Assembly (NCBI RefSeq): GCF_003966695.1
Contig: NZ_AP018827.1
Location: forward strand, 1,240,001-1,304,000
DNA length: 64,000 bases
Direction: 5' to 3'
DNA from: Asticcacaulis excentricus
GTDB lineage: Bacteria > Pseudomonadota > Alphaproteobacteria > Caulobacterales > Caulobacteraceae
Positions 39,856 through 50,114 of this stretch are shown here, piece after piece (within the stretch, counting starts at the first letter, position 1; every line of letters starts with the position of its first letter). The position numbers and the translations under genes are program-made. The notes below the pieces were generated by a model. It was not told where the DNA came from. It ran no database searches and was given only the letters and a program-made list of their open reading frames with translations.

Positions 39856-40329
39856 TTACCAGCGGTAGTGCGCGAACGCGCGGTTGGCTTCGGCCATCTT
39901 GTGCGTGTCTTCGCGCTTCTTGACCGCGGTGCCGCGGTTGTTGGAGGCGTCGAGCAGCTCACCGGCCAGCTTTTCGGTCATGGTGTTTTCACCACGCTTG
40001 CGCGCGGCGTTGACCAGCCAGCGGATGGCGAGGGCGCGGCGACGGTCCGGACGGACTTCGACGGGCACCTGATAGGTGGCACCGCCGACGCGGCGCGAAC
40101 GCACTTCGATCGACGGGGCGACGTTGTCGAGGGCCGCATGGAAGGTCTCAACCGCAGTCGCGTCCTTCTTCTTGGCTTCGAGGATGTCGAAGGCACCGTA
40201 AACGATGTTTTCGGCGACGGCCTTCTTACCTTCGTACATGACGTAGTTCATGAACTTGGTGACAACCAGATCCCCGAACTTGGGATCGGGCAGAACTTCA
40301 CGCTTCTCTGCGCGGTGACGACGGGACAT
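39856..40329 (-). CDS. rpsG: 30S ribosomal protein S7
   Basis: 157 residues. [42 protein letters not shown] and the tail [16 protein letters not shown]7 nucleates 30S head assembly and, in E. coli, represses the str operon. Starts 12 bp after rpsL. Confidence 0.98.
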   Translation of the reverse strand: MSRRHRAEKREVLPDPKFGDLVVTKFMNYVMYEGKKAVAENIVYGAFDILEAKKKDATAVETFHAALDNVAPSIEVRSRRVGGATYQVPVEVRPDRRRALAIRWLVNAARKRGENTMTEKLAGELLDASNNRGTAVKKREDTHKMAEANRAFAHYRW

Positions 40330-40341
40330 ATGAGTCTATCC

Positions 40342-40713
40342 TTACTTCGGACGCTTCGCACCGTAGTGCGAACGGCGCTGCTTACGGTTCTTGACGCCTT
40401 GCGTGTCGAGCACGCCGCGCAGGATGTGGTAACGGACACCCGGAAGGTCCTTCACGCGGCCGCCGCGGATCAGAACCACGGAGTGTTCCTGAAGGTTGTG
40501 GCCGACGCCGGGGATGTAGCACACCGATTCGATGCCGGAGGTCAGACGGACCTTGGCGACCTTACGCAGAGCCGAGTTCGGCTTCTTCGGGGTCGTGGTG
40601 TAAACGCGCGTACACACGCCGCGACGTTGGGGCGAGCCCTTCAGGGCCGGCACCTTGTTGCGCTTCGGGTTCGGCTTGCGCGGCTTGCGGATAAGCTGGT
40701 TAATCGTGGGCAT
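40342..40713 (-). CDS. rpsL: 30S ribosomal protein S12
   Basis: 123 residues. [15 protein letters not shown], the decoding-centre loops [16 protein letters not shown] with the conserved Lys residues where streptomycin resistance arises, and [15 protein letters not shown]. First gene of the str operon. A GCTACATC element, similar to the extended -10 of Caulobacter housekeeping promoters, lies about 60 bp upstream (40772-40779), but no matching -35 could be fixed. Confidence 0.98.
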   Translation of the reverse strand: MPTINQLIRKPRKPNPKRNKVPALKGSPQRRGVCTRVYTTTPKKPNSALRKVAKVRLTSGIESVCYIPGVGHNLQEHSVVLIRGGRVKDLPGVRYHILRGVLDTQGVKNRKQRRSHYGAKRPK

Positions 40714-40898
40714 TTAATCTCTTGCCTTAGATGGGGAGGCCTGTGCCGTTTGGCCGGGCGACCTCGGTTAAGATGTAGCCTTCAGAAGCATCGGAAACGA
40801 CAAACACAAAAGCCGCAACCCGCGCTTTGGGGGTTACGGCGGGCACGCAGGCCCTTGTCTCAATCGCTCTGAAAACGGACCCTTGCAGGTCCCGCCTC

Positions 40899-40933
40899 AA
40901 AAAAGATTGGGGGGGCTATACAGGAGCCCCCCC
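40899..40933 (-). terminator. Intrinsic terminator after the GH13 gene
   Basis: Perfect 9-bp stem GGGGGGGCT/AGCCCCCCC with a 7-base loop, followed on the minus strand by AATC and TTTTTT. It lies about 60 bases past the stop codon and insulates rpsL. Confidence 0.8.
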
Positions 40934-40993
40934 GGCGGGTCAAGCGGGATTCACGCCGGGACCACCAAAGGGCGGCGGGCAAGGGCAGGACGA

Positions 40994-42580
40994 CTATGGC
41001 CTGCCTGCCGCCACATAGGCGGCCACGCCCTTGGGCGGCAGGACAAGGCGCAGTTGGCCGTCCTGCGCCGTCAGTTGCGCCGGAGCGCCGAGGTCCAGGG
41101 CCGAAGCCCACACCCCCTCGCCTTTCGTCTCAATCGTCTGCGGCGCGGCAGACAGGTTGATGAACACCAGTCCCTTCTGCCCGGCCTTCTGACGCGCAAA
41201 GACCAGCGTCTCCTCCCCGGCCTTCGACAGAAGCGTAAACGTCCCGTCGGCCAGCACCGGGTGCGCCTGCCGCGCCAGATAGAGGGCGCGGTAATATTCC
41301 AGCAAGCTGCCGCCTTCGCCGGTCTGCGCCTTGACATTGTGGGTGGCGGCATTGGTCGCATAGGCGCGATAGGGTTTGGCCGCCGTGGTAAAGCCGTGCC
41401 CGGCCGCACCGTCCCAGCTCATCGGGGCGCGCAGGCCGGGGTCGTCATACTTGCCATTATTGGCCAGCCCGATCTCTTCGCCGTAATAGGAAAACGGCGT
41501 GTCAGACGCCAAAATCGACACGGCCGCCGCCACGCGATAGCTGCCGGCATCAAGATCGTGGATCAGGCGGTCTCCGACGTAGGAATCGTGGCTTTGCAGG
41601 ACCAAAGGCATCAGGGCGCGCGTGTCCGAGGCCAGTTGCGTCGCCAGTTTTGCCGACAGCCTGCCGTCGCGGGCGCTGGACTTGATTTCCTTCTGCGTAC
41701 CGAAGGCGAAAGAGTGGGTGCAGGCCTCACCGGCATAGAGGGCGGGCTGTTCGGAGGCTTCGCAGATCAGGTAGCGGTTAGGGTAGGCTTTGACGACCGC
41801 ATTGACCTGTTTCAGCACCTCAAGGTTTTCCGGCTGATCCATATAGGCGGTGGGGCCGTTTTCGACCAGCATGGTCACGGCGTCGATGCGGAAGCCGTCA
41901 ACCCCCTTGTTCAGCCAGAAGCGGAAATTGTCGGCGTGATAGTCGATGACACGCTGATTTTTCAGGTTGAAGTCCGGCATCTGATCGTCGAACAGGCCGT
42001 AGAAATAGCCTTTGCCGACCTTGTTCTGGCGCCACGGCCCCCAGGAAAAGCCCGCCCACTTCGGGTCCTTGTCGGCGAAGATGTACCAGTCGCGATAGGG
42101 CGAGGTTTTCGATTGCGCCGCGCTGAGGAAGATCGGGTTGTCATTGGCCGAATGGTTCATCACATAGTCAATGATGACGCCGATACCGCGCTTGTGCGCC
42201 TCGGCCACAAAGCGCTCGAAATCGGCCATGGTCCCATAGGCCGGATTGACGGCGCGATAGTCGCTGACCGCATAGCCGTGGTCCTTGTCCGCTGACGGGT
42301 GCATGGGCATCAGCCAGATGCCGGTCACGCCCAGACTTTGTAGATAGTCGAGCCGCGAGGTCAGGCCGTTGAAATCCCCGATGCCGTCGCCGTCCGAGTC
42401 CTGATAGGAGCGAACAAAGATTTCCATAAAGGTGGCGCTGCGGTTCCAATGCGCGGGCAGGCCATTATCGCGCGGCTGGGCAGCGACCTTGGAGACGTCG
42501 GCTCTAGCCGTTTGCGCCTGCGCGCCCGTGGCGAGAAGCGCGCACGCCAGCGCCGCGCCTGTCAGCGATTTCAATACCAT
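40994..42580 (-). CDS. Secreted GH13 alpha-amylase-family glycosidase
   Basis: 528 residues from the ATG at 42580 (AGGGAG upstream). Signal peptide ends around ATGAQAQ. GH13 (beta/alpha)8 barrel motifs: region I VIIDYVMNHS, region II GFRIDAV with the nucleophile Asp, region III LICEASE with the acid Glu, and region IV SHDS where NHD is more usual. It probably acts on alpha-1,4 or alpha-1,6 glucans or oligosaccharides in the periplasm. It is unrelated in function to its ribosomal and cell wall neighbours and ends in its own terminator. Confidence 0.92.
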   Translation of the reverse strand: MVLKSLTGAALACALLATGAQAQTARADVSKVAAQPRDNGLPAHWNRSATFMEIFVRSYQDSDGDGIGDFNGLTSRLDYLQSLGVTGIWLMPMHPSADKDHGYAVSDYRAVNPAYGTMADFERFVAEAHKRGIGVIIDYVMNHSANDNPIFLSAAQSKTSPYRDWYIFADKDPKWAGFSWGPWRQNKVGKGYFYGLFDDQMPDFNLKNQRVIDYHADNFRFWLNKGVDGFRIDAVTMLVENGPTAYMDQPENLEVLKQVNAVVKAYPNRYLICEASEQPALYAGEACTHSFAFGTQKEIKSSARDGRLSAKLATQLASDTRALMPLVLQSHDSYVGDRLIHDLDAGSYRVAAAVSILASDTPFSYYGEEIGLANNGKYDDPGLRAPMSWDGAAGHGFTTAAKPYRAYATNAATHNVKAQTGEGGSLLEYYRALYLARQAHPVLADGTFTLLSKAGEETLVFARQKAGQKGLVFINLSAAPQTIETKGEGVWASALDLGAPAQLTAQDGQLRLVLPPKGVAAYVAAGRP

Positions 42581-42679
42581 ACTTTGTCTCCCTGTCTTTT
42601 GACGCAGGAAAACACAGGCGCTCATTCGCGAACAGACATGCGACGGATGAATACGTATGCGGCCTTAAACGCGACCGTT

Positions 42680-44086
42680 TTAAGCCGAGGCCAGACTGCG
42701 CTGAATGTCGGCCACGGCCTCTTTGAACGCATCGCCGCGCGCCTCGAAGTCGGTGAACTGGTCCTGAGAGGCGCAGGCCGGGGACAGCAGCACCACCTCT
42801 TCCTTGCCGGACTTTTCGGCCGCCGCAAAGGCCTGCGCCACCGCGGTGAACAGCAGTCGCGACTGGGTGCAGGGGGCGGCCGTGCCGATGGTCTTTTCAA
42901 ACAGCTCCGCCGCCTCGCCGATCAGATAGGCGTGCTTCACGCGCGGGAAGAGGTCTTTCAACTCCTCAATGCCGCCCGCCTTGGCGCGGCCGCCTGCGAT
43001 CCAGTAGAAGCCGTCATAGCTCGACATAGCCTGACGCGCCGCATCGGCATTGGTGGCCTTTGAGTCGTTGATAAAGCGCACATTCTTGATGCGCCCGATC
43101 TCCTGCATCCGGTGGTCGAGGCCGGGGAAGGACCGGATGCCCGCCACGATCGCTTCGACCGTCAGGCCCAGCGCCCGGCAGGCCGAATAGGCGGCGCAGG
43201 CGTTTTGCCAGTTGTGGCGACCGGTCAGAGTACGCACGGTTTTGAGGTCGATGATCTGACGCGCACGGTCGGTCGTGGCGTCATAGATGACGCCGTTCAG
43301 CGCATAGACGCCGCGCCCCAGGGTGCGCCGCGACGAAATGGGGATGAGATTGACCGAATGGTGCGCGGTCATTTCCGTCACCACGGCCTGCGACCACTCA
43401 TCGTCAGTGCCGATCACCGCCGTCTGATGCGCCGTCTGGTTCAGGAAGATGCGCTTCTTGGCCTTGATATAGCCGTCCATATCGCCATGCCGGTCGAGAT
43501 GGTCAGGCGAAAAGTTCATCAGCACCGCCACGTCCGGGCGGAAGGTCTGGGTCAGGTCAAGCTGATAGGAGGAGGTTTCGATGACGTAGATGGTCCCGGC
43601 GTGCATTTCCGGCAGATCCAGCACGCCGATGCCGATATTGCCGCCGATATGGGCGTCGCGCCCGGCGGCCTTGAGGATATGGCCGATCAGGGCCGTCGTC
43701 GTCGATTTGCCGTTGGTGCCGGTAATAGCCACGGTCTTCGGGCGCTGCTTTTCCGGCAGGGCGTTCAGCGTGCGCGCAAACAGCTCGATATCGCCGATGA
43801 CCGGGACATGGGCGGCTTGCGCGGCCTTAACGGTCCAGTGCGGCTCCGGATGCGTCAGCGGCACGCCGGGCGACAGCATCAGGGCGTCGATTTCGGACCA
43901 GTCGGCGACCTTCAGGTTTTCGATGGTGAAGCCTTCCTTCGAGGCGCTGAGCATCGACTGCGGCTTGTCGTCCCACAGAAGCGGCTCGGCCCCTCCGGCC
44001 TTCAGCGCGCGCGCCGCCGACAGGCCGGACCGCCCCAGACCGAAGATGGCGACACGCTTGCCAGCGAAGCTTTTTACCGGGATCAA
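42680..44086 (-). CDS. murD: UDP-N-acetylmuramoylalanine--D-glutamate ligase
   Basis: 468 residues from a TTG at 44086, which has GGAGAG six bases upstream and puts IPVKSFAGKRVAIFGLGRSG at the N-terminus, as in family members. A GTG at 44116 lies in the upstream repeat and is unlikely. ATP-binding ITGTNGKSTTTALIG and the conserved NDSKATNADAA are present. Adds D-Glu to UDP-MurNAc-L-Ala in the cytoplasm. Separated from mraY by a 174-bp gap that is filled by a palindromic repeat. Confidence 0.95.
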   Translation of the reverse strand: MIPVKSFAGKRVAIFGLGRSGLSAARALKAGGAEPLLWDDKPQSMLSASKEGFTIENLKVADWSEIDALMLSPGVPLTHPEPHWTVKAAQAAHVPVIGDIELFARTLNALPEKQRPKTVAITGTNGKSTTTALIGHILKAAGRDAHIGGNIGIGVLDLPEMHAGTIYVIETSSYQLDLTQTFRPDVAVLMNFSPDHLDRHGDMDGYIKAKKRIFLNQTAHQTAVIGTDDEWSQAVVTEMTAHHSVNLIPISSRRTLGRGVYALNGVIYDATTDRARQIIDLKTVRTLTGRHNWQNACAAYSACRALGLTVEAIVAGIRSFPGLDHRMQEIGRIKNVRFINDSKATNADAARQAMSSYDGFYWIAGGRAKAGGIEELKDLFPRVKHAYLIGEAAELFEKTIGTAAPCTQSRLLFTAVAQAFAAAEKSGKEEVVLLSPACASQDQFTDFEARGDAFKEAVADIQRSLASA

Positions 44087-44103
44087 AGGGGTCTCTCCAT
44101 AAC

Positions 44104-44254
44104 TCTTGAAACGCACCCCACCCCCACATCTCAGGGCTTCGCCCTTCGTGTGGTCCCCCTCCCCGCACCTTGTGCAGGGAGGTATAGGTATAGATTACAC
44201 CTCCCCGCTGACGGGGAGGGGACCATTGGCGGAGCCAATGGGGGTGGGGTGGCT
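44104..44254. repeat. Intergenic palindromic element, CCTCCCC/GGGGAGG type
   Basis: Compound of short palindromes: GGGCTTCGCCC, CCTCCC...GGGAGG around GCACCTTGTGC, CCTCCCCGCTGACGGGGAGG and CCATTGGCGGAGCCAATGG. It occupies nearly the whole space between mraY and murD. A related element lies at 63113-63235. Confidence 0.7.
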
Positions 44255-44260
44255 ACACTT

Positions 44261-45370
44261 TTATCTCAGCTTCAACGTGGCCAGACCGACCATGGCCAGA
44301 ATCCCGGCCACGATCCAGAAGCGGATGACGACCGTCGATTCCGCCCAGCCCTTCTTTTCGAAATGGTGGTGGATCGGCGCCATCAGGAAGACCCGCTTAC
44401 CCGTCAGCTTGAAATAGCCGATCTGGATCATCACCGACAGGGCTTCGACCACGAACAGGCCGCCGACAATGGCCAGCACGATCTCGTGCTTGATGGCCAC
44501 CGCCGTCATGCCCAGACCGCCCCCCAAAGCCAGCGAACCGGTGTCGCCCATGAAGATCTTGGCCGGCGGGGCGTTGTACCAGAGGAAGCCCATGCCGCCA
44601 CCGATGACCGCCGCCAGAAACACCGCCACCTCACCCGATCCGGGCACGAAGTGGACATTGAGATAGTTGGCAAAGACGTAGTTGCCAACGGCGTAGGAGA
44701 TGATGCCGAACGTCCCCGCCGCGATCATCACCGGCACGATGGCCAGCCCGTCCAGCCCGTCGGTCAGGTTGACGGCGTTCGATGCGCCCACAATGACCAC
44801 GGCGGCAAAGACAATGTAGAAATAGCCGAGATTGAAGAGCACGTTCTTGAAGATCGGCACGGCCAGAGAGGTCGAAAGCCCGGACGAGGTCGGCGACTGC
44901 GGCCCGAAATAGACCAGAAGCGCCGCCGCAATCCCCGCCACGATGAACTGCGCAATCAGCTTCTGCGACCCCGACAGACCGGCTGAGGTCTGCTTGGTCA
45001 CCTTGGCGTAGTCGTCCATAAAGCCCAGAAAGCCGTAGATCATGGTGACGCCCAGCACCACCCACACGGTGACGCTGCGCAGGTCGGCCCACAGAAGCGT
45101 CGCCACCAGAATACCGGCCAGAATCATCAGCCCGCCCATGGTCGGCGTGCCCTTCTTGGTCAGAAGGTGCGATTGCGGACCGTCTTCGCGGATCGGCTGG
45201 CCCTTGCCCTGCTTGGCGCGCATCCAGCGGATAAAGCGCGAGCCGAGACCCACCGCCACCAGATAGGAGGTGATGATGGCCAGGCCGACGCGCACGGTCT
45301 GATATTTCAGGAGGTTGAGCAGCGGCCAGTGGTCAAGCGCCGCAAAATGCTCGTACAGAAAATAAAACAT
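44261..45370 (-). CDS. mraY: Phospho-N-acetylmuramoyl-pentapeptide transferase
   Basis: 369 residues, ten membrane helices. Catalytic text [34 protein letters not shown] and [10 protein letters not shown]. It forms lipid I from UDP-MurNAc-pentapeptide and undecaprenyl phosphate at the inner membrane. Nine bp after murF. Confidence 0.97.
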   Translation of the reverse strand: MFYFLYEHFAALDHWPLLNLLKYQTVRVGLAIITSYLVAVGLGSRFIRWMRAKQGKGQPIREDGPQSHLLTKKGTPTMGGLMILAGILVATLLWADLRSVTVWVVLGVTMIYGFLGFMDDYAKVTKQTSAGLSGSQKLIAQFIVAGIAAALLVYFGPQSPTSSGLSTSLAVPIFKNVLFNLGYFYIVFAAVVIVGASNAVNLTDGLDGLAIVPVMIAAGTFGIISYAVGNYVFANYLNVHFVPGSGEVAVFLAAVIGGGMGFLWYNAPPAKIFMGDTGSLALGGGLGMTAVAIKHEIVLAIVGGLFVVEALSVMIQIGYFKLTGKRVFLMAPIHHHFEKKGWAESTVVIRFWIVAGILAMVGLATLKLR

Positions 45371-45379
45371 ACAGTGTCC

Positions 45380-46768
45380 CTAAATCAGAAGGCTCTTGGC
45401 AATCAGGCCCGCCTTCGATCCGTTGGAGCCCTTTATCATAACAATGTCGTTCGGACGCAAGGCTGATTTCAGCGGTTCCAGCAGTTCCGCCGCCGTGGCC
45501 GCGTAGGCCCCGCGCTGCGCCTCTGGCAAGACGTCCCACAGGGCGCGCATCAGCGGCCCCGCGACAAACACCTGATCGACGCCCGCTGCCGTCAGGGCCG
45601 GGGCCAGAGCCGCGTGACGTTCGGCCTCATCAGGGCCCAGCTCCAGCATGTCAGTCATCACCGCGATGCGCCGCCCGCCGGTCGCCAGCCGACGCGCGGC
45701 CAGAGCGTTGAGCGTCGCCACCATCGAGATCGGGTTGGCGTTATAGCTTTCGTCGATGAGCGTCACCTGACCACCCGCCACCGCGATCTGGTGCTCGGCC
45801 CCGCGGCCATCCAGCGCCTCAAAGGCCGACAGGGCGGCGAGTGTCGTCGCCGTCTCGACCTTCAGCGCCTCGCACATCAGCAGCACCGACAGGGCGTTGA
45901 GCGCCTGATGCTTGCCCGTATGGGCCAGGGTAAAGGCGATATCGCGCCCGTGCAAAGTGGCGGTCACCTGAGCGCGGCCATCGACCACCTCATGGCTGAT
46001 CAGGCGTGCGTCTGCGCCCTCGGCCTCGCCGAAGCGCTGCACCCTGGCGCCCATTTCGCTGGCCCGTTCGTTCAGTTCCGCAAACCAGGGATTGTCGGCG
46101 TTGAGAATCGCCAGCCCGCCGTATTTGAGGCCGTCGAAAATCTCGGCCTTGGCCTTCATCACCCCTTCTTCGCCATCGGGGAAGTTTTCGGTGTGCACGG
46201 CGCCCACCGTGGTGATGATCACCGCATCGGGTTCGACCAGTTCGGACAGGGGCGTGATCTCATTGGCGTGGTTCATGCCGATTTCAAACACAGCCCGTTC
46301 GGTATCCGCCGGCATCCGCGCCAGAGTCAGCGGCACACCGATATAGTTGTTGAAGCTTTTGACCGCCGAATGGGCGCGTCCGGCGCGGCTCAGGGCCGCC
46401 ATGACCATCTGCGTCACCGAGGTCTTGCCGACGCTGCCGGTCACCGCCCCTCTCAAGGCCGGAGCGCGGTCGCGGGCATAGGCCCCCAGCTTTTCCAGCG
46501 CCTTAAGCACGTCCGGCACCATCAGGCAGGGCCCGCCTTCGACCGGTTTGCGCGTGATCGCACACACCGCCCCCTGCGCAAAGGCCTGCGCCACGAAGTC
46601 GTGCCCGTCGCGCACGCCGGACAAGGCCAGAAAGATATCGCCCGGCTGCACCTGACGGCTGTCGAAGGTGATGCCGGTGGCGCAAATAGCGCTGGCGTCG
46701 CCGCTCAGGCCCGCGAAGGTGCCGCCTGTGGCCTTGAGCAGTTCGGTTCCGGTCCAGAGAGGTGTCAT
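45380..46768 (-). CDS. murF: UDP-N-acetylmuramoyl-tripeptide--D-alanyl-D-alanine ligase
   Basis: 462 residues. P-loop GSVGKTSVTQMV, EIGMNHANEITPLSELV and DESYNANPISM. Adds D-Ala-D-Ala. The start at 46768 is preceded by GGAGGAG, which itself is part of a short GC hairpin in the murE-murF gap. Confidence 0.97.
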   Translation of the reverse strand: MTPLWTGTELLKATGGTFAGLSGDASAICATGITFDSRQVQPGDIFLALSGVRDGHDFVAQAFAQGAVCAITRKPVEGGPCLMVPDVLKALEKLGAYARDRAPALRGAVTGSVGKTSVTQMVMAALSRAGRAHSAVKSFNNYIGVPLTLARMPADTERAVFEIGMNHANEITPLSELVEPDAVIITTVGAVHTENFPDGEEGVMKAKAEIFDGLKYGGLAILNADNPWFAELNERASEMGARVQRFGEAEGADARLISHEVVDGRAQVTATLHGRDIAFTLAHTGKHQALNALSVLLMCEALKVETATTLAALSAFEALDGRGAEHQIAVAGGQVTLIDESYNANPISMVATLNALAARRLATGGRRIAVMTDMLELGPDEAERHAALAPALTAAGVDQVFVAGPLMRALWDVLPEAQRGAYAATAAELLEPLKSALRPNDIVMIKGSNGSKAGLIAKSLLI

Positions 46769-46778
46769 CTTTACTCCT

Positions 46779-46802
46779 CCCCCTCCCTTGAGGGAGAGGG
46801 GG
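46779..46802. repeat. Short CCCCCTCCC/GGGAGAGGGGG palindrome between murE and murF
   Basis: An imperfect small hairpin in the 35-bp gap; it resembles one unit of the CCTCCCC repeat class. It lies directly upstream of the murF ribosome binding site. Confidence 0.45.
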
Positions 46803-46803
46803 T

Positions 46804-48267
46804 TTATGCGTTCAAGGCTTCGAGCACTACACCGGCGTCGTCGAAAGGCAAGACCTTTCCGGCGACGATTTGTCCCTGTTCGTGGCCCTTGCCCGCCACG
46901 ACCAGCACATCGCCGGTTTTCAGGCTGGCCACGGCTTCGAAAATGGCCTGACGGCGGTCGCCGATCTCAAGCACGTTAGACGACTGCGTGCCGGCCAGAC
47001 CGGCCATGATCTCGGCGCGGATGGACGCCGGTTCTTCGGAGCGCGGATTGTCGTCGGTAACGATAACGCGGTCGGCCAGACGCTCGGCAATGGCCCCCAT
47101 CTGCGGACGCTTGCCGCGATCGCGGTCACCACCGCAGCCGAAGACGCAGACCAGACGCCCCTGCGTGTGCGGGCGCAGCGCCTTCAGCACCGTCTCCAGC
47201 CCGTCGGGCGTATGGGCGTAATCGACATAGATTTCGGCGCCATTGCCGGTCGAACCGACGCGCTCAAGCCGCCCACGCGCCCCGCTCAGGTGCGACAGCG
47301 CCTCCAGCACCGACTCGACCTTCTGACCGGCGGCCAGACACAGGCCCGCCGCCACCAGCGCGTTCGACGCCTGAAACAGGCCGGCCAGTTTCAGCTTGAC
47401 CTCAAACTTGCGGCCCTGATGCTCAAGGTACAGGATCTGCCCGTCGACGGTCAGGTCGCGGTGGGTCAGGGTCAGGTGCTGCCCGCGCTCGCCGACGCTG
47501 AGCAGCGACGCCCCGGCGGTGATGGCCGAGGCGGCAAAGGCGTTATAGGCGTCGGAATCGGCATTGAGCACCGCCGTGCGACCGCGCGGCAGGAGCTGCT
47601 CGAACAGGCGCAGCTTGGCGGCGCGATAGGCCTCCATCGTGGCGTGATAATCGAGATGGTCCTGAGTCAGGTTCGTGAAGCCCGCCGCCGTCAGGGTGAC
47701 GCCATCGAGGCGACGCTGATCAATGCCGTGCGAGGAGGCTTCGAGCGCCAGATGCGTGACGCCATCGCGCGCCAATGCGGCCAGATGCTCGGCAATGTCG
47801 GCGGCGTCCGGCGTGGTCAGTCCCGGCGGCGTGATAGCGTGCTCGGCCGCCCCGTTCTGGGTGACGATGCCCAGCGTGCCGACGCTGGCCGAATGGTAGC
47901 CCATATGGGCAAACATCTGACGGCAGAAGGTGGCGACCGAGGTCTTGCCATTGGTGCCGGTGATGGCCACGCAGGTCTTGGGCTGCGCGCCGTAAAAGGC
48001 CTTGGCCGCCAGGGCATAGGCGCGGCGCACATCATAGGCGGTGAGGATGTTGGCGGCGGTCGCGGGCGTGTCTTCGGGGGCCAGAACGGCGGCGGCCCCC
48101 TGCGACAGGGCCTGAGGGATAAACTCACGACCGTCGCGTGCCGTGCCCGGCAGGGCGCAGAACAGCGTCCCCGGTCCGACCTTGCGGCTGTCGGCGGTCA
48201 CGCCGGTCACGACCGGATCGACGTCCAGATCGCGCCTCAATATGTCCGACAGGCGAAGCCCGCTCAT
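46804..48267 (-). CDS. murE: UDP-N-acetylmuramoyl-tripeptide synthetase (meso-diaminopimelate-adding)
   Basis: 487 residues from the ATG at 48267. ITGTNGKTSVATF P-loop, and the DNPRSEEP motif that selects meso-diaminopimelate, so the wall is the usual Gram-negative type. Follows ftsI with 47 bp between. Confidence 0.97.
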   Translation of the reverse strand: MSGLRLSDILRRDLDVDPVVTGVTADSRKVGPGTLFCALPGTARDGREFIPQALSQGAAAVLAPEDTPATAANILTAYDVRRAYALAAKAFYGAQPKTCVAITGTNGKTSVATFCRQMFAHMGYHSASVGTLGIVTQNGAAEHAITPPGLTTPDAADIAEHLAALARDGVTHLALEASSHGIDQRRLDGVTLTAAGFTNLTQDHLDYHATMEAYRAAKLRLFEQLLPRGRTAVLNADSDAYNAFAASAITAGASLLSVGERGQHLTLTHRDLTVDGQILYLEHQGRKFEVKLKLAGLFQASNALVAAGLCLAAGQKVESVLEALSHLSGARGRLERVGSTGNGAEIYVDYAHTPDGLETVLKALRPHTQGRLVCVFGCGGDRDRGKRPQMGAIAERLADRVIVTDDNPRSEEPASIRAEIMAGLAGTQSSNVLEIGDRRQAIFEAVASLKTGDVLVVAGKGHEQGQIVAGKVLPFDDAGVVLEALNA

Positions 48268-48314
48268 GGTTCCATTCCCTTGTTCATACGCGCACACATT
48301 AGCAACTTGCGGGT

Positions 48315-50114
48315 TTAATGACCTGCCGCCGCCGGGACGGCCGCTTCCGTCACCGTCGCCCCGCCGGTCTGTTCTTCCTTCATCACCTGCGCCTTAACCC
48401 ACTCCGAGTCGGCGAACTTGTCATCCTTGCGCGTCACATTGAGGAAGGGCGCGATGCGGTCGATGACGCGACCGGCCACCGGCGCGGCCACCCAGCCGCC
48501 GGTGCGCAGGCCGAACGTGTCTTTGTTGCCCGTCGGCTCATCGACCATGATCATCACCATGTAGCGGTCATCCTCGACATTGCCGTCGGTGGGGAAGACG
48601 GCGACGAAGGACGACAGAAGCTTGGTGCGATCATAGCGTCCGCCAATGACCTTTTCCGCCGAACCGGTCTTGCCGCCGACGCGCAGGCCCGGCACATTGG
48701 CCTTGCCCCCCGTGCCTTTGAGGACGTTGACGCGCATCAGGTCGAGCATCTGACGCGAGGTATTGGCCGAGAAGACGCGCTCGCCTTTCAGCGGCTGCGC
48801 CGGGTCGTATTTGCGCAGCGTCAGGGGCCGCAGATAGCCGCCATTCATGGTCGCCGCGGCGGCCTGCGCATAGGACAGCGGCGAAATCGACATGCCGTGC
48901 CCGAAGGAGGACGAGGCCAGCGAATCTTTAGACCACTTCTTCGGCAGCAGTGGCGACGCCGTTTCGGCCAGCTCGATATCGGCGGCGCGGAACAGGCCCA
49001 GCGCGTTGTAGAATTTGGTCATGGTGTCGATGCCGACGCTTTCGGCCATCAGGGTGGTCCCGATGTTCGACGAGACGAGGAAGACGTCTTCCAGCGTCAT
49101 GATGCGGTTTTCAGCGTGGTAGTCCGAAATCTTGCGCTTGCCCAACTGATAAGGGGTGCGCGCGTCATAGGTGGTGTTGAGCGAGGCCGTGCCCGATTCC
49201 AGACCGATGGCCACCGACAGCACCTTGAACACCGAGCCCACCTCAAACACCGAATTGGTGACTCGGTTCAGCTTGTTATTGTCCGGAAAACGACCGGCCT
49301 GATTGGGATCGAATTCCGGCCAGCTCGACATGGCGATGACCTCGCCCGTGCGTACATTGGTGACCAGGCCGATGGCCCCCTTGGCGCTTTGGGCCATCGC
49401 CACATTACGCACCTCGTTTTCCAGCGCGCCCTGCACCCTCAGGTCCATGGCCAGCGGGAAAGGCGTGTTGGAACGGGCGATCTGATCCTGAAAGGCGCGT
49501 TCGGCCCCGGCGAGGCCCTTACCCGCCTTTTCCGTCATGCCGATATAGAAGGCCCCGGCTGTGCCCAGCGGATAGCCACGCAGGCGGCGCGGTTCAAACC
49601 CCACACCAGGCAGGCCATAGCTGAGGATGCGCGCCTTGTCCGCCGCGCTCAGCCACGGCATGACCATCAGGCGCTTGCCCCCCGACAGGGCCGAATCGAG
49701 CTGATCGCGCGGCACATCGGGCAGAAGCTGGATCAGGGCGCGCTTCACCAGCGGGCGGTCCGCCGCCATGATGTCGGCCGGATCGAGGAACAGGTCGTAG
49801 TTGAAGACATCGGTAGCCAGCAGGGCGCCATTGCGATCGACAATATCGGCGCGCGCATCGGCGGGCAGGCTATAGTCCACACCGCCATTCCCCCCCGACA
49901 GGGCGGCCTTCACCGCAAAGCCCGACAGCACGACATAGATGACGCCCATCGCCACCAATATGAAGAAGATACGCATGCGCGCGCTGGCCAGCCGGTCCGA
50001 GGCGACCGCATTGGCGCGCTCAAACGCATGTTCGACTTTCCACATGCGGTCTGCCACCCACTGAAAGCCGGAGGCGGTCGAGTCAATAAACGACAGGCGG
50101 TGTCCGTATCTCAT
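48315..50114 (-). CDS. ftsI: Septal peptidoglycan transpeptidase FtsI (PBP3)
   Basis: 599 residues. One N-terminal membrane helix (about 48-68). Transpeptidase motifs: SVFK (active-site Ser) in FEVGSVFKVL, SSN in VSSNIGTTL, and KTG in GGKTGSAEK. The longer N-terminal cytoplasmic region (about 47 residues) is typical of alphaproteobacteria. Cross-links septal peptidoglycan with FtsW. Start overlaps ftsL as ATGA. Confidence 0.97.
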   Translation of the reverse strand: MRYGHRLSFIDSTASGFQWVADRMWKVEHAFERANAVASDRLASARMRIFFILVAMGVIYVVLSGFAVKAALSGGNGGVDYSLPADARADIVDRNGALLATDVFNYDLFLDPADIMAADRPLVKRALIQLLPDVPRDQLDSALSGGKRLMVMPWLSAADKARILSYGLPGVGFEPRRLRGYPLGTAGAFYIGMTEKAGKGLAGAERAFQDQIARSNTPFPLAMDLRVQGALENEVRNVAMAQSAKGAIGLVTNVRTGEVIAMSSWPEFDPNQAGRFPDNNKLNRVTNSVFEVGSVFKVLSVAIGLESGTASLNTTYDARTPYQLGKRKISDYHAENRIMTLEDVFLVSSNIGTTLMAESVGIDTMTKFYNALGLFRAADIELAETASPLLPKKWSKDSLASSSFGHGMSISPLSYAQAAAATMNGGYLRPLTLRKYDPAQPLKGERVFSANTSRQMLDLMRVNVLKGTGGKANVPGLRVGGKTGSAEKVIGGRYDRTKLLSSFVAVFPTDGNVEDDRYMVMIMVDEPTGNKDTFGLRTGGWVAAPVAGRVIDRIAPFLNVTRKDDKFADSEWVKAQVMKEEQTGGATVTEAAVPAAAGH

